From positions 52,097,961 to 52,161,960 of the forward strand of contig CM022946.1 in the NCBI GenBank assembly GCA_012931725.1: 64,000 bases of DNA. Reading direction: 5' to 3'. Positions 36,001-42,015 of this stretch are shown here, in pieces. The first letter of the stretch is position 1. Each line of letters begins with the position of its first letter. The translations under genes and the position numbers were made by a program. The notes beneath the pieces were generated by a model. It was given only the letters and a program-made list of their open reading frames with translations, did no database searches and was not told the origin of the DNA. This stretch comes from Litsea cubeba. Lineage: Eukaryota > Streptophyta > Magnoliopsida > Laurales > Lauraceae.

Positions 36001-39000
36001 GGTCACTTCGGCTCAACTTGATGATGCTGACATATTTGCTACGCTTATGGAATTGAACATCAAAATCAGCACGGATGATGGCTCTCCCTTGGCTGATCCT
36101 TCCATTTTCCGCCGCATTGTAGGTAGTTTGCTCTATTTGACTATGACCAAGCCAGATATTTCTCATGCGGTTCATACTGTTAGTCAGTTTGTTAGCAATC
36201 CCCACAAGCCTCATCTTACTGCCGCTTTGCGCATACTCCGTTATGTTAAAAGCACTCTGAATCATGGTATTTTCTACCCCTCTGGGGCTTCTCTACACTT
36301 AACCGCTTATGCTGATGCTGACTGGGCTGGCTGTCCGGATACTCGAAGATCTACCACTGGCTGGTGCATGTTTCTTGGGGAATCATTGATTTCCTAGAAA
36401 TGCAAGAAGCAAACCACGGTTTTGAGATCCTCTGCTGAGGCAGAATATTGCGCCATGTCGTCTGCTAGTGCTAAAATCATTTGGCTATGACGTCTTCTTT
36501 GTGAATTGGGTGTCCTTGTTGGAACTTCTACACCTCTGTATGGGGACAATACTAGTGCCACCCGTATCGCAAACAATCCAGTTTTGCATGAAAGGACAAA
36601 GCACATTGAAATTGATTGCCACTTCATTCGTCAGCATGTTGTTACTGAGAATATCACTTTGCCTCATATTTCTTCCCATCATCAGTTGGCAGATATCTTC
36701 ACAAAAGCTCTTCCCAAACCACGGCATGATGATCTTATTAGCAAATTGATGTTTTGTATCTTCCCACATAAATTTGAGGGGGAGTGTAGAAGATAACTCA
36801 TGAAATAAAAAAGGCCCATGTACACTATTCTAGGCCCATGTAGAATATCCCACGTGTGGGATTGGGTTAAAGCATTATACAGCCTGTTTTGTGGATATAC
36901 CTCTATGTATAGAGATTAGAATTCTTTTATTCTTTGATTCTGATTGTAATTAGATTGTAATTACTGCTGATTGATAGCATGTGATTAGGGTAAATATCAT
37001 TATAAAAGATGGTTGGTCAATCCTCAATGGACAGACAACTATTCTCTCCAAACTTTGTCTCTGTCTCTTCCTCTCTTCATGCTCTTTTATAAAATAACAA
37101 CTCGCTCCCACTCAGCCAATCGATTCTACTAGAGGGTGACTGAGTTGACACACAAGTTCAAGTTTTAAATCCCTGGGTAGGGTGGAAAGTTCTCCTCAAG
37201 GATATGTGTTTGGCAATAAAAATAAAAACAAATCATCCCCATTCAATTCAATGGTGAGTAGAGGTCAGATAAGTGTCAAATTTGACATCGTACAATTCGG
37301 ATGAAGAAAGAAAGGGGAAGGGGGGGAGGGGGTGGGGGTGGGGGTGACAGACTGATCAAAGATGGGACCAATTGCACTAACATAACAAATAAACAACAAC
37401 ACAAGTATTTCTGCCTTCCAAAGCGTGTCTACCCATTGTGGTCGACCCCCAATATATAATGCTAGAGTTTCCTTCTTTACAAAAATCATACAGGTATTGT
37501 ATCCCTTGATTTAAGGGATATTATAATCTACAAGATATGCACACGAGTGACTCATATACCTATCTATCCTCCTAAGAGGCCAAACTTGACCTGACCTAAA
37601 CCTGACCCAATTAAACTGGCCCATTACATGATACATTAATATCACCCCATAGACACATCAACGTGTCTCGTCTTTCATCTATTGGGTGTAACATCATGCT
37701 TGGATAGCAACCATTTTGACATTTAGCAAAGCTTGTTGATGCGTTAGTTATATCTTTTATCTTTCCTAAAAAAAAAATGGTCAATAAAGTTAATTGAATG
37801 TAAAATGATGATTTGAATGTAGGTTATTGTTGGAATTGGAGCAAAACCAGTTGTCAGTCCCTTTGAGGAGGTGGGCCTGAACACAACTGCTGGAGGAATT
37901 CAGGTTCGTAGAATGGGATACATCCTTCTTATGCTTTTTCAGAAGATGCATAGCTCTGTATAGTTTTGATTGCTTAAGTGTCATGAATGCTACTTATTTA
38001 GTTGGGAATCAATCTATGCAATGCCTACCACTTCGTAATTTTGTTTGTTCTGTGCTATTTATTAGTTCATTGTACATATGTTTGACTATCTGTCCTCACT
38101 GATAATTCTGCTTAGTAAATTGCTTTTGTGATAATAAATATTTAAACTTTTTAAGTTCAGTTTTTGCAAATTTTCTGCATGGTGGTAAGTCTGTGATGTT
38201 ACACCTAGTATGAATTGAATAAATTTACTGGAAAGCATAAAAAGTAAATCCTGCTTACAGAAAAATGTGGAGTTGTATAAGCTTGGTGTGTCTTGTTTCC
38301 TACGGATGCAACAATGCATTTGACGGAACAAACTAAAAAAATTTCTTTCTTGCTGAAAAGAAAGATCATAAATGTAGGGAAAAAAAAGGATTCAGTGTTG
38401 CTTACAGGAGAAAAAAACAATAAGAAAAGCAATTTGATCTATACATCGAGAGTGAAGCAGTGATTTTTTATTTTTTATTATATGACGATGCCATTTTAAC
38501 TGCTGTTGAAACTCTAACCTGCTAATGGGTTATGGATTGATCACTGATCAGTTGGTAGTCACTTTTGGTTGTTTTTCTAGATGAACTGTAGGGAAATGCT
38601 TTGTTGAAATCTCAATCTGCTTGTCATAGATTGAGTGAATCTGATAATAGATGGTTGATTTTAAAGGAGAAGACCAAAGATTATGTGCGTTGAAGAAACA
38701 CCAATTCTTCACTGATCAGAAAGTAGCATTTGTTGCAGTTTTCATCATTACTGCAGTAGATGTATTAGAATTTAATATATGCACATTCAAATCTAAATAT
38801 CCACTGGGCTATGAAGAGTTTATAAATGCACAGAAATGCATAATCACAGGCTTAAAAATAATAAAAATGAACTGAAATACCTTAATAACTTCACACTGTG
38901 TCGAGATATTATGAGGCAGCTTCCCAACTTGTGGTGTTTCCCCTGCCAGGCACATTGTTTCATCTTTGAAACCCAATATACACCTTTTTGGTTGTGTTTG

Positions 39001-42000
39001 TTAAAAAATATCAAATTAAATGGTCTAGGAGAGGAACAGAGAGTGCTAGTATGTGCTATATTGGATGTCTTTGCTTTTTGTATCTATTTTTGACCTATCA
39101 GTTTTGTTGGTCTTCAAGCATTTTCACAAGGTAACTCCTAAATATTATCTATGAAGTTTATCATTCTATCTAGTATCTTCCAATTCCTAATGTAAAACGG
39201 TGTTCACACTAACAGCTAGTTTGTGAAACTATCCCTGTGGGATGAATTTCTTCTTTCCCCAAAGTCTATATTCATTCATTAGTTTGTTTTTTTTTTTTTT
39301 TCAATGATCAGATTGCTGTTGAATCACATTATCCATCAGCATTTAGAATTCTACCTGAACCTGCAAAATTTATTTTTTTTATTTGTTTTTTTGTCGATAG
39401 GTTGATGGTTTGTTTCGTACAAGTATTCCAGGTATTTTTGCCATTGGAGACGTAGCAGCATTTCCCTTAAAGGTTATCTGAAATTATAGTATTTCCCTCA
39501 TATGTTATAATTATTTGTTAGTTGACATTGTTCTTTCTCAACAGATATATGATCGGATTGCTCGGGTTGAACATGTTGATCATGCTCGTAGATCTGCTCA
39601 ACATTGTGTCAGGGCACTACTAACTGCACAAACTCACCAGTGAGTTGGTACTATTTTCATCAAGAGGGATTGTAGTCTGATGTGAAAGGATATGGACCAC
39701 TTTGGTTTTCTGATTAGCCCATGCTTTACAGTTGGGGTTAAGTTTCGGGTATCTAAACAGTGGCTTATGTGCCGTTATGGTGGAAAATCATGATTGCAGT
39801 GGGTATCATGACTAACCCCCGATATCTTGCCAAATGGACACACTTGGTGGCCTAAAGAAAGAGATACGTTTGCCAGTCTTGGTCTATATTGACCGATAAA
39901 TGTCTGTTGTATTTGTTGTATTGGCTTATACCTGCGGTACAGACCGATAGCAATATATTTTAAAGAAAGCATATCGGTCAGGATAAATATGTTGCATGTA
40001 TCGGTTGACAGACAGATATTTTCAACCATATGTGCACCACAGTTGATGAACGTGCCCAAAGATATCTAAAATTGGCAAATTGTTTACCCATTGACTATAT
40101 AACTATCATACAGCAGTGTAGAGGAGGGCCACTTGGTGTTTGCTTAGGATCTTACAATAAATTGGCAAATTGTTTGCCCATTGACTAGATACTATCATAC
40201 AGCAGTGTAGAGGAGCGCCACTTGCTGTTTGCTTTGGATCTTACAATATAGAAATTGGCGTCTTCCATTCATGGCCAAGTAAATGAGGCATGTGCTCTGG
40301 ATCACCAAAAGTTGGACTTGGGCCCCACTTGTACAGAATGGACCTATCAGATGCTGAACATCCTGATGCATCAGAACCCCATCTTTCGTATCATATCAAA
40401 TCTTTATGTTGTGTCTATGATATTTGACCAGTTTTCCAGAACTAATACTAATGGTGATTTGGATGACATTCAGATATGATTATCTGCCATACTTCTACTC
40501 GAGGGTCTTTGAATACGAAGGGAGTGCCAGGAGAATCTGGTGGCAATTTTATGGAGATAATGGTAAGTCTGACACACTGTCAATTTTCATAAGCTAGTTT
40601 TGCTATCTGATCTCTGTATGGACCCTTTTTTCTTAAAAAAAAAAAAAAAAAATGAAAGTCACTTGTAGTAATGAATCGTCCCTTTTCAAGCAGTTGGTGA
40701 GACAATTGAAATTGGAAATTTTGATCCTAAAGTTGCTACGTTCTGGCTCGACTCTGGTATGTGGTCATTTTGAACATGCATCTTTTCATTTCCAGTTGTT
40801 CACAACAGGTTATTGATTTGTTGATTTTTGTGACTTTCCACAGGTAGATTAAAAGGGGTTTTCCTTGAAAGTGGTAGTCCTGAGGTATGTTCAGACTTTC
40901 CTTCTAAATACAGAAGAAACCTAAAGTTTTGTTTCAGTTTTGAGGGTCATTTTAAATAAAGACAAGTTAATTTTTAAATTGAATAAATGGGCATTATATT
41001 TTTCAAAATTCCCTGACAGTGATTTCCATCATTGCTGTTGTAAATGGGTCCCCCTCCTGCACAGTAACCACTTAACGTTGCTTCTTTACATCAATGACGT
41101 GTGTCAGGAACATGCTATGATGCCCAAATATGAATATGGATACGGGGATCGGGGATACGACCTCACTTTTGAAAATCTAGGACATGGATACGGGTGTCTT
41201 AATTTCTTCTTTACATCACTTTTGAATCAATGAAATTATCGTTGTTTTTGTCCTTTTCTAGCATTTTCTATGGTGAGAAGTAAAAATATTAAAAGAATTA
41301 TATGAAATAAAGGACTTTATAAGTTGGATATGTTAAACTTGTTCCCTAGAAATATTAGTGCAGTATCCGATACCAATACAAGTGTCGTATCGGTCCGATA
41401 CAGATATGCTGGGCTTGTACAAGTATCCGGGTATCATAGGGAACATGCACTAGTAAAAAACAGATTACAGATGTATGGAAGAAGTGTTATGAGACATCTG
41501 TCAGGAACATGTACTAGTAAAAAACAGATTACAAATGTAATAAAGAACTGTTATGAAAACTGTTATATTCAAGTTGAAGTGGACAGCAAACTCTCAAGTA
41601 GCACATGGAGATTGATCTACTTAATTTTTAACAGGTCTATTAATCAATTGCTGCAATTAAGTATGCAGTACAGTAAATTAATGATAATTTATTGCAATTA
41701 TTGTATTTCAGTTTGAGCCCTTACCCTAATAAATATGATGCTTGAAAATGCTCCATATGTTTTAAAATAAGCTCTCAATCACCCATTTTGATGGTTGAAC
41801 GCTGGTACTATTCAATAGCTCTAATCACTGCATTTTGGCTGACCCTATAAGATATCTAAAGAATAGTAACCTTCTGCTTCCAGGAGTTCGAACTCCTACC
41901 TAAACTTGCAAGAAGTCAACCAGTTGTTGACAAAGCCAAGCTTCAGAGTGCATCATCAGTAGAGGCTGCTCTAGAAGTTGCCAGAAGCTCCCTCCAGGTA

Positions 42001-42015
42001 GAGGTAACCGCATAA
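8932..42015 (+). CDS. MDAR: monodehydroascorbate reductase, plastid/mitochondrial type (16 coding exons)
   Basis: FAD enzyme that uses NAD(P)H to reduce monodehydroascorbate to ascorbate in the ascorbate-glutathione cycle. Joining 16 exons gives 488 codons with the stop (487 aa), close to organellar plant MDARs (about 490). Exons: 8932-9086, 9190-9289, 10428-10505, 10587-10658, 14917-15035, 24490-24574, 28259-28348, 29072-29173, 29279-29368, 37823-37903, 39401-39472, 39545-39639, 40474-40562, 40694-40756, 40844-40884, 41884-42015. All introns are GT-AG and phases agree throughout. A Ser/Arg-rich transit peptide (about 50 aa) precedes the FAD Rossmann motif VIVGGGNAAG. The NAD(P)-binding motif VVVIGGGYIGMEVAA is in exon 7 and the second FAD motif GIFAIGDVAAFPL in exon 11. 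No stop or frameshift seen. Introns 5, 6 and 9 are swollen by sense-strand Copia elements. The organellar paralogue assignment rests on the N-terminus and on GERQTQDWYKEHGIE-type features. Confidence 0.93.
9190..9289 (+). CDS. MDAR: MDAR exon 2 (FAD-binding motif)
   Basis: Encodes FVIVGGGNAAGYAAKTFVE..., the dinucleotide-binding beta-alpha-beta for the FAD ADP moiety. Acceptor TTGTAG, donor GTAATT, ends in phase 0. Confidence 0.95.
10428..10505 (+). CDS. MDAR: MDAR exon 3
   Basis: Encodes AFPPYERPALTKGYLFP..., the conserved YERPALTK segment near the flavin. 26 codons, phase 0 on both sides, acceptor TACAG, donor GTAAG. Confidence 0.95.
10587..10658 (+). CDS. MDAR: MDAR exon 4
   Basis: Encodes GFHTCVGSGGERQTQDWYKE and HGIE; 24 codons, phase 0. 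Acceptor TTTAG, donor GTATTG. Confidence 0.95.
10659..11499 (+). other. intron 4, left part
   Basis: A/T-rich intron sequence. I see no coding or terminal repeats before element A begins at 11500. Confidence 0.6.
11500..12794. mobile_element. element A: MITE-like, terminal TAACGG word arrays (1295 bp)
   Basis: Inverted ends GGTTTAAAATcACGG / GGTTTAAAATaACGG (right end read on the minus strand). The right 240 bp is a degenerate array of TAACGG and CCGTTA words (for example ATAACGGCCGTTAT). The body is A/T-rich and homologous to elements B (17975) and C (51347). Shared blocks include AAAATCCAGAATATTATAAA, CAAGTTATGATACTAGTAGA and GGGTCCGGGGGTATCCCCCG. No coding. An internal copy of the word (AAAATAACGGTCCCC) lies near 11650. 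No convincing target duplication. Possibly a Mutator-like MITE, by analogy with B. Confidence 0.7.
12795..14916 (+). other. intron 4, right part
   Basis: A/T-rich intron DNA. No transposon ends or coding similarity recognised. A T-run lies at about 13380-13398. Confidence 0.6.
14917..15035 (+). CDS. MDAR: MDAR exon 5
   Basis: Encodes VLYQDPVTGVDVQTQTLTTS... and YGSLIIATGCAFV. LIIATG closes the first FAD domain strand. The donor must be AG|GTACC (15036), because the earlier GTAAGG at 15031 would break the frame; the split Arg codon gives RFPEKIGG across the junction. Confidence 0.92.
15036..15604 (+). other. intron 5, start, with G homopolymers
   Basis: Contains a T-run followed by 12 G (15376-15387) and an 18-G run (15482-15499), with a duplicated-looking GATCC...CCATTTGGATGG region between them. 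No gene. It may be flanking sequence of the SINE that follows. Confidence 0.5.
15605..15832 (-). mobile_element. tRNA-derived SINE, diverged, minus strand
   Basis: Read on the minus strand it opens TTTGGTGCAATGGTAAAAG (Pol III box A-like) and about 45 bp on has GCAAGTTTAAGACC in the box B position, then GAGCAGCC, CTAGGTCTG and AGGACCCTACG-type blocks familiar from plant Au-type SINEs. Ends are not certain and box B is degenerate. Confidence 0.5.
16197..16471 (+). repeat. Copia-1 5' LTR
   Basis: 275 bp, TG...CA. Starts TGTCAACTGGGTC and ends CTTTGACA. The 3' copy differs by single bases such as GCTACGTAA versus GCTATGTAA. Confidence 0.9.
16472..16482 (+). promoter_or_regulatory. Copia-1 primer-binding site
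   Basis: TGGTATCGGAG, one base from the common TGGTATCAGAG complementary to initiator methionine tRNA 3' end, directly after the 5' LTR. Confidence 0.8.
17278..19321 (+). pseudogene. Copia-1 gag, interrupted by element B
   Basis: Opens at ATG 17278 with MDKREIKLIKFNGKIYTSWS, a typical Copia gag N-terminus (N-W-Y/S spacing), then TAG near 17452 where Trp is expected. Several frame changes lie in 17450-17960. Element B splits the gene at 17974. After it, two CCHC zinc knuckles are intact: CFGCKSYGHYASQC (19070-19111) and CNYCKSNGHVINDC (19124-19165). The double knuckle would bind element RNA. Non-functional. Confidence 0.85.
17975..19009. mobile_element. element B: MITE-like, terminal TAGCGG word arrays (1035 bp)
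   Basis: Inserted in Copia-1 gag with flanking CATCATACCA / CATCATACTA (17965-17974, 19010-19019), an 8-10 bp duplication that fits Mutator-like elements. Ends GGATGAAAATAGCGG / GGATAAAAATATTGG. About 90 bp at the left and 150 bp at the right are degenerate arrays of TAGCGG and CCGCTA words (for example GTAGCGGCCGCTAC). The body aligns with element A (CAAGTTATGATAATAATAGA, GACATCCAAGCACAAAAA, GGGTCCGGGGGTATCCCCCG) and has an internal GGCATAGCGGTGCCC near 18165. A 33-bp tandem duplication (ATCAACAATCAACATTCAAC) lies at 18447-18510. Confidence 0.85.
19322..22860 (+). pseudogene. Copia-1 pol: protease, integrase, reverse transcriptase, RNase H
   Basis: Protease motif near 19381 reads WFIDFGASNHM; the catalytic Ser of DSGA is Phe (19393-19395). 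Integrase: CFVCKLGKSKVLPF zinc part (near 19880), DIIHSDVWGITP and FVTFIDDHSRFTW (19960-20060), then AERKNRHLLDTV after a frameshift. Reverse transcriptase: KWVFSVKLKADGSLDRYKAR (21050), interrupted after FAPVAK by a LINE (21175-21843), resuming MTTIRTVLAIVASHSWPLYQ, YGLKQVPRAWFEKF and YVDD (22175-22186). RNase H: AYSDSDWAGCPDSRWSTTGW (22660) to STEAEYRAMS (22800). Stops and frameshifts occur throughout, but 21984-22858 is one long open frame. Confidence 0.93.
21175..21843 (-). mobile_element. RTE-clade LINE, 5'-truncated, inserted in Copia-1 pol
   Basis: Minus strand encodes NFRYLGSMVQQDGGIDTDVS, HRIQAGWTKWRSASGVLYDR, then after a break EMRMLRWMCRITRRDRIRN and RENRLRWFGYVRRRPTEAPV, the C-terminal part of plant RTE reverse transcriptases. 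The 3' end is a (TTTGG)-type tail (21175-21196 as ACCAAACC repeats). A perfect 17-bp duplication TTTGCTCCAGTTGCAAA (21158-21174, 21844-21860) brackets it, the hallmark of target-primed reverse transcription. Coding is broken between the two blocks. Confidence 0.93.
23149..23420 (+). repeat. Copia-1 3' LTR and preceding G-tract
   Basis: Matches the 5' LTR from GTCAAGTAGGTC to CTTTGACA. Directly upstream is TTTGA followed by 18 G (23131-23148), an expanded polypurine tract that seems to have replaced the first bases of the LTR. Confidence 0.85.
23426..24489 (+). other. intron 5, right part: (TC)n and a Copia tail relic
   Basis: A (TC)16 microsatellite at about 23483-23514. At 23770-23910 the plus strand reads NDVFMNQMKHTEMDRIS and AGALSTSL, which resembles the RNase H end of Copia pol (NPVFHERTKHIEID...). 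It is heavily decayed and followed by LTR-like A/T sequence to about 24250. Low confidence for the relic. Confidence 0.4.
24490..24574 (+). CDS. MDAR: MDAR exon 6
   Basis: Encodes (R)FPEKIGGDLPGVHYIRDVAD and ADSLISSL. Acceptor TTTCAG; the first base completes the Arg codon split across the 9.4-kb intron 5. Ends phase 0, donor GTACAT. Confidence 0.93.
24575..25124 (+). other. intron 6, left part
   Basis: A/T-rich intron DNA; nothing recognised before the Copia relic. Confidence 0.5.
26101..26436. mobile_element. MITE D, hAT-like, GGATAC word ends (336 bp)
   Basis: Inserted in the RNase H region of Copia-3 between SWKSKK and QVLVAKSRS. Ends CTATGATACTCGGATAC / CCATGATGTCCGGATAC. Flanks GTAAAAAAC (left) and GTAAAAAC (right) give an 8-9 bp duplication. 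Both ends carry degenerate GGATAC / GTATCC words. The body is an inverted homologue of MITE E (41115-41439). No coding. Confidence 0.8.
26457..26702 (+). repeat. tandem duplication, two 122-bp copies
   Basis: Copies at 26457-26578 and 26579-26700 differ at one site seen by eye (AGCAGGCC versus AGAAGGCC). The unit carries the end of the Copia RNase H region (AKSRSEA). Near identity within an otherwise decayed relic points to a late duplication. Confidence 0.9.
27207..27751. mobile_element. Tourist-like MITE in intron 6 (545 bp)
   Basis: Ends GTCCCTATTTGGCATCTCTA / GGCCTTTTTTGGCATCTCTA with TAA on both sides (27204-27206, 27752-27754), the PIF/Harbinger signature. No coding; the body has repeated AGAGGC words. 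Confidence 0.85.
27755..28258 (+). other. intron 6, right part
   Basis: Intron DNA with no recognised feature up to the TTATTTAG acceptor. Confidence 0.5.
28259..28348 (+). CDS. MDAR: MDAR exon 7 (NAD(P)H-binding motif)
   Basis: Encodes EKARKVVVIGGGYIGMEVAA and ATVGWKLDTT. GGGYIGME is the GxGxxG/E dinucleotide-binding motif for the reductant. 30 codons, phase 0. Confidence 0.95.
29072..29173 (+). CDS. MDAR: MDAR exon 8
   Basis: Encodes IIFPEDHLMPRLFTPSLAKR and YEGLYQENGVKFLK. Acceptor AAACAG, donor GTGTGT. 34 codons. Confidence 0.95.
29279..29368 (+). CDS. MDAR: MDAR exon 9
   Basis: Encodes GACIDKLEAGSDGRVAAVRL and ANGSSVEADT. 30 codons, phase 0. It is followed by the 8.45-kb intron 9. Confidence 0.95.
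29369..30209 (+). other. intron 9, left part
   Basis: A/T-rich intron DNA with a 22-T run near 29500. No element recognised. Confidence 0.5.
30210..30530 (+). pseudogene. RTE-clade LINE reverse transcriptase relic
   Basis: Plus strand reads STIEAIFLLRQLVEKFRDD then KKIYKVFIELNKV, and in a decayed continuation CTRHVFREVNSVRMVCGSTL and TPYLFALII. These follow the order of RTE reverse transcriptases (RQLVEKYR, VFIDLEKAYD, YLFALVMDELT). Stops are frequent and catalytic residues are lost. No tail or target duplication found. Confidence 0.7.
30531..31440 (+). other. intron 9, possible small element with GGGT/CCTGAC words
   Basis: Both margins (30515-30600 and 31265-31440) carry degenerate words such as GGGTCAGG, CCTGACTC, GGGTTGGATGC and GGCCTGACCC. 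The centre has no coding. This could be a MITE with iterated-word ends, but I could not define its termini. Confidence 0.3.
31441..31940 (+). mobile_element. LTR-like remnant in intron 9
   Basis: CCTATAAATATGTAATCCC (TATA box near 31635) is followed by a short leader and TTCAATAAAGATTGG (polyadenylation-like), then a structured U5-like part. No coding and no paired LTR, so a solo or truncated LTR is inferred. Ends not defined. Confidence 0.4.
32074..32396 (+). repeat. Copia-2 5' LTR
   Basis: 323 bp, TG...CA, with two CTAGGCCCAT units in tandem where the 3' LTR has one. PBS directly adjacent at 32397-32410. Confidence 0.92.
32397..32410 (+). promoter_or_regulatory. Copia-2 primer-binding site
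   Basis: AGGTATCAAAGCTC, close to the TGGTATCAGAGC primer-binding sequence of Copia elements. Confidence 0.75.
32411..33055 (+). other. Copia-2 leader, no gene
   Basis: Untranslated region between the primer-binding site and the inverted gag. No gag start is found on the plus strand. Confidence 0.5.
33056..33478 (-). pseudogene. Copia gag fragment in inverted orientation inside Copia-2
   Basis: The minus strand is open for over 100 codons without a nearby Met start. It reads EHFVEGQGLFGYLNGSI, KALATWSKENAKVVTWILNS, IDPSLAIALQAYTATADMW, AHLMKVYHQTNKARKFQLDS, EIAKFSQGDKSVQAYF and NGFLTLWTERDAVI. This is the UBN2/retrotran_gag_2 domain of Copia gag. The extreme N-terminus and the zinc-knuckle end are missing. 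It sits where gag belongs but faces away from pol, so either part of Copia-2 inverted or a second element's gag inserted here. Confidence 0.9.
33500..36765 (+). pseudogene. Copia-2 pol: protease, integrase, reverse transcriptase, RNase H
   Basis: The frame starts with a gag end (MTPAQIQELIQNTVTSAYAS). Protease DSGASNHM is intact at 33691-33714. GAG_pre-integrase: WHSRLGHVNNAYLLYLFKIG (34087) with CETCCLSKSHILPF. Integrase core: FDIIHTDVWG, YYVTFIDDHSRFT, RSDSGGEYMS and QQNGVAERKNRHILETV (34276-34620). Reverse transcriptase: KWIYSIEVHSDGSLDRYKAR (35380), YGLKQAPRAWFDKF (35685), YVDD (35822-35833). RNase H: AYADADWAGCPDTRRSTTGW (36306), then HERTKHIEIDCHFIRQHV. Damage is mostly stops: 33601, 33961, 34078, 34375, 35756, 35899, 36395 and 36488, plus frame changes near 34990 and 36490. 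Not coding-competent. Confidence 0.95.
36785..37099 (+). repeat. Copia-2 3' LTR
   Basis: 315 bp, preceded by the GAGGGGGAG polypurine tract and followed by the ACTCG duplication. Confidence 0.92.
37105..37822 (+). other. intron 9, right part
   Basis: Contains a G/A-rich run at 37310-37345 and a CCTGACC-word stretch at 37585-37610 (ACCTGACCTAAACCTGACCC). No gene. Ends at the TGAATGTAG acceptor of exon 10. Confidence 0.5.
37823..37903 (+). CDS. MDAR: MDAR exon 10
   Basis: Encodes VIVGIGAKPVVSPFEEVGLN and TTAGGIQ. GIGAKP is strongly conserved in MDAR. 27 codons, phase 0. Confidence 0.95.
37904..39400 (+). other. intron 10
   Basis: 1.5 kb of A/T-rich intron DNA; no element or gene recognised. 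Ends with a T-rich tract and GATAG acceptor. Confidence 0.6.
39401..39472 (+). CDS. MDAR: MDAR exon 11 (second FAD motif)
   Basis: Encodes VDGLFRTSIPGIFAIGDVAA and FPLK. IFAIGDVA contacts the flavin in this family. 24 codons. Confidence 0.95.
39545..39639 (+). CDS. MDAR: MDAR exon 12
   Basis: Encodes IYDRIARVEHVDHARRSAQH and CVRALLTAQTH. Donor CA|GTGAGT inside the Gln codon; phase 2. Confidence 0.95.
39778..40028. mobile_element. MITE F, ACCGATA word element (about 251 bp)
   Basis: Ends TGGTGGAAAAT / TGGTTGAAAAT with TATGTGC on both sides (left copy a few bases out, at about 39766-39772; right at 40029-40035). Interior has repeated GACCGATA / TATCGGTC words. No coding. Termini approximate. 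Confidence 0.5.
40071..40250 (+). repeat. tandem duplication, two copies of about 90 bp
   Basis: ATTGGCAAATTGTTTRCCCA starts at 40071 and 40161; both copies continue through TACAGCAGTGTAGAGGAG and end GATCTTACAATA. Several substitutions separate them. Located in intron 12. Confidence 0.85.
40474..40562 (+). CDS. MDAR: MDAR exon 13
   Basis: Encodes (Q)YDYLPYFYSRVFEYEGSAR and RIWWQFYGDN. Acceptor ATTCAG, donor GTAAGT, ends phase 1. Confidence 0.95.
40694..40756 (+). CDS. MDAR: MDAR exon 14
   Basis: Encodes (V)GETIEIGNFDPKVATFWL and DS. Phase 1 on both sides. Confidence 0.95.
40844..40884 (+). CDS. MDAR: MDAR exon 15
   Basis: Shortest exon, 41 bp, encodes (G)RLKGVFLESGSPE. Acceptor CCACAG, donor GTATGT. 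Confidence 0.93.
41115..41439. mobile_element. MITE E, hAT-like, GGATAC word ends (325 bp)
   Basis: Ends CTATGATGCCC / CTATGATACCC with perfect 8-bp duplication GGAACATG (41107-41114, 41440-41447). Left arm has GGATACGG, GGGGATACG and GGATACGGG; right arm GTATCCG, CGTATCGG and GTATCCGGGTATC. The body matches MITE D in inverse orientation (GGTGAGAAGTAAAAATATTA against its complement in D). Located in intron 15. Confidence 0.88.
41440..41540 (+). repeat. short direct duplication beside MITE E
   Basis: GGAACATGCACTAGTAAAAA near 41440 and GGAACATGTACTAGTAAAAA near 41504 continue for about 35 bp with three differences. The repeat includes the MITE target site. Confidence 0.75.
41884..42015 (+). 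CDS. MDAR: MDAR exon 16 with stop codon
   Basis: Encodes EFELLPKLARSQPVVDKAKL, QSASSVEAALEVARSSLQ and VEVTA then TAA at 42013. The family usually ends near ...LQ, so VEVTA may be read-through of a last intron: GTAGAG (41998) or GTAACC (42004) could serve as donor to an exon at 42410 that adds Asn and TGA. Confidence 0.85.
   Translation, partial: EFELLPKLARSQPVVDKAKLQSASSVEAALEVARSSLQVEVTA

Larger units (their letters stand above)
32074..37099 (+). mobile_element. Copia-2: complete LTR retrotransposon in intron 9 (5.0 kb)
   Basis: LTRs at 32074-32396 and 36785-37099 begin TGTARAAGATAACTC and end AAAATAACA. The flanking duplication is ACTCG (32069-32073, 37100-37104). A primer-binding site AGGTATCAAAGCTC follows the 5' LTR and a GAGGGGGAG polypurine tract precedes the 3' LTR. 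Pol is on the plus strand, sense to MDAR, while the gag remnant is on the minus strand. The LTRs differ at about a dozen positions plus a 10-bp internal repeat unit (CTAGGCCCAT) present only in the 5' copy. Confidence 0.95.
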
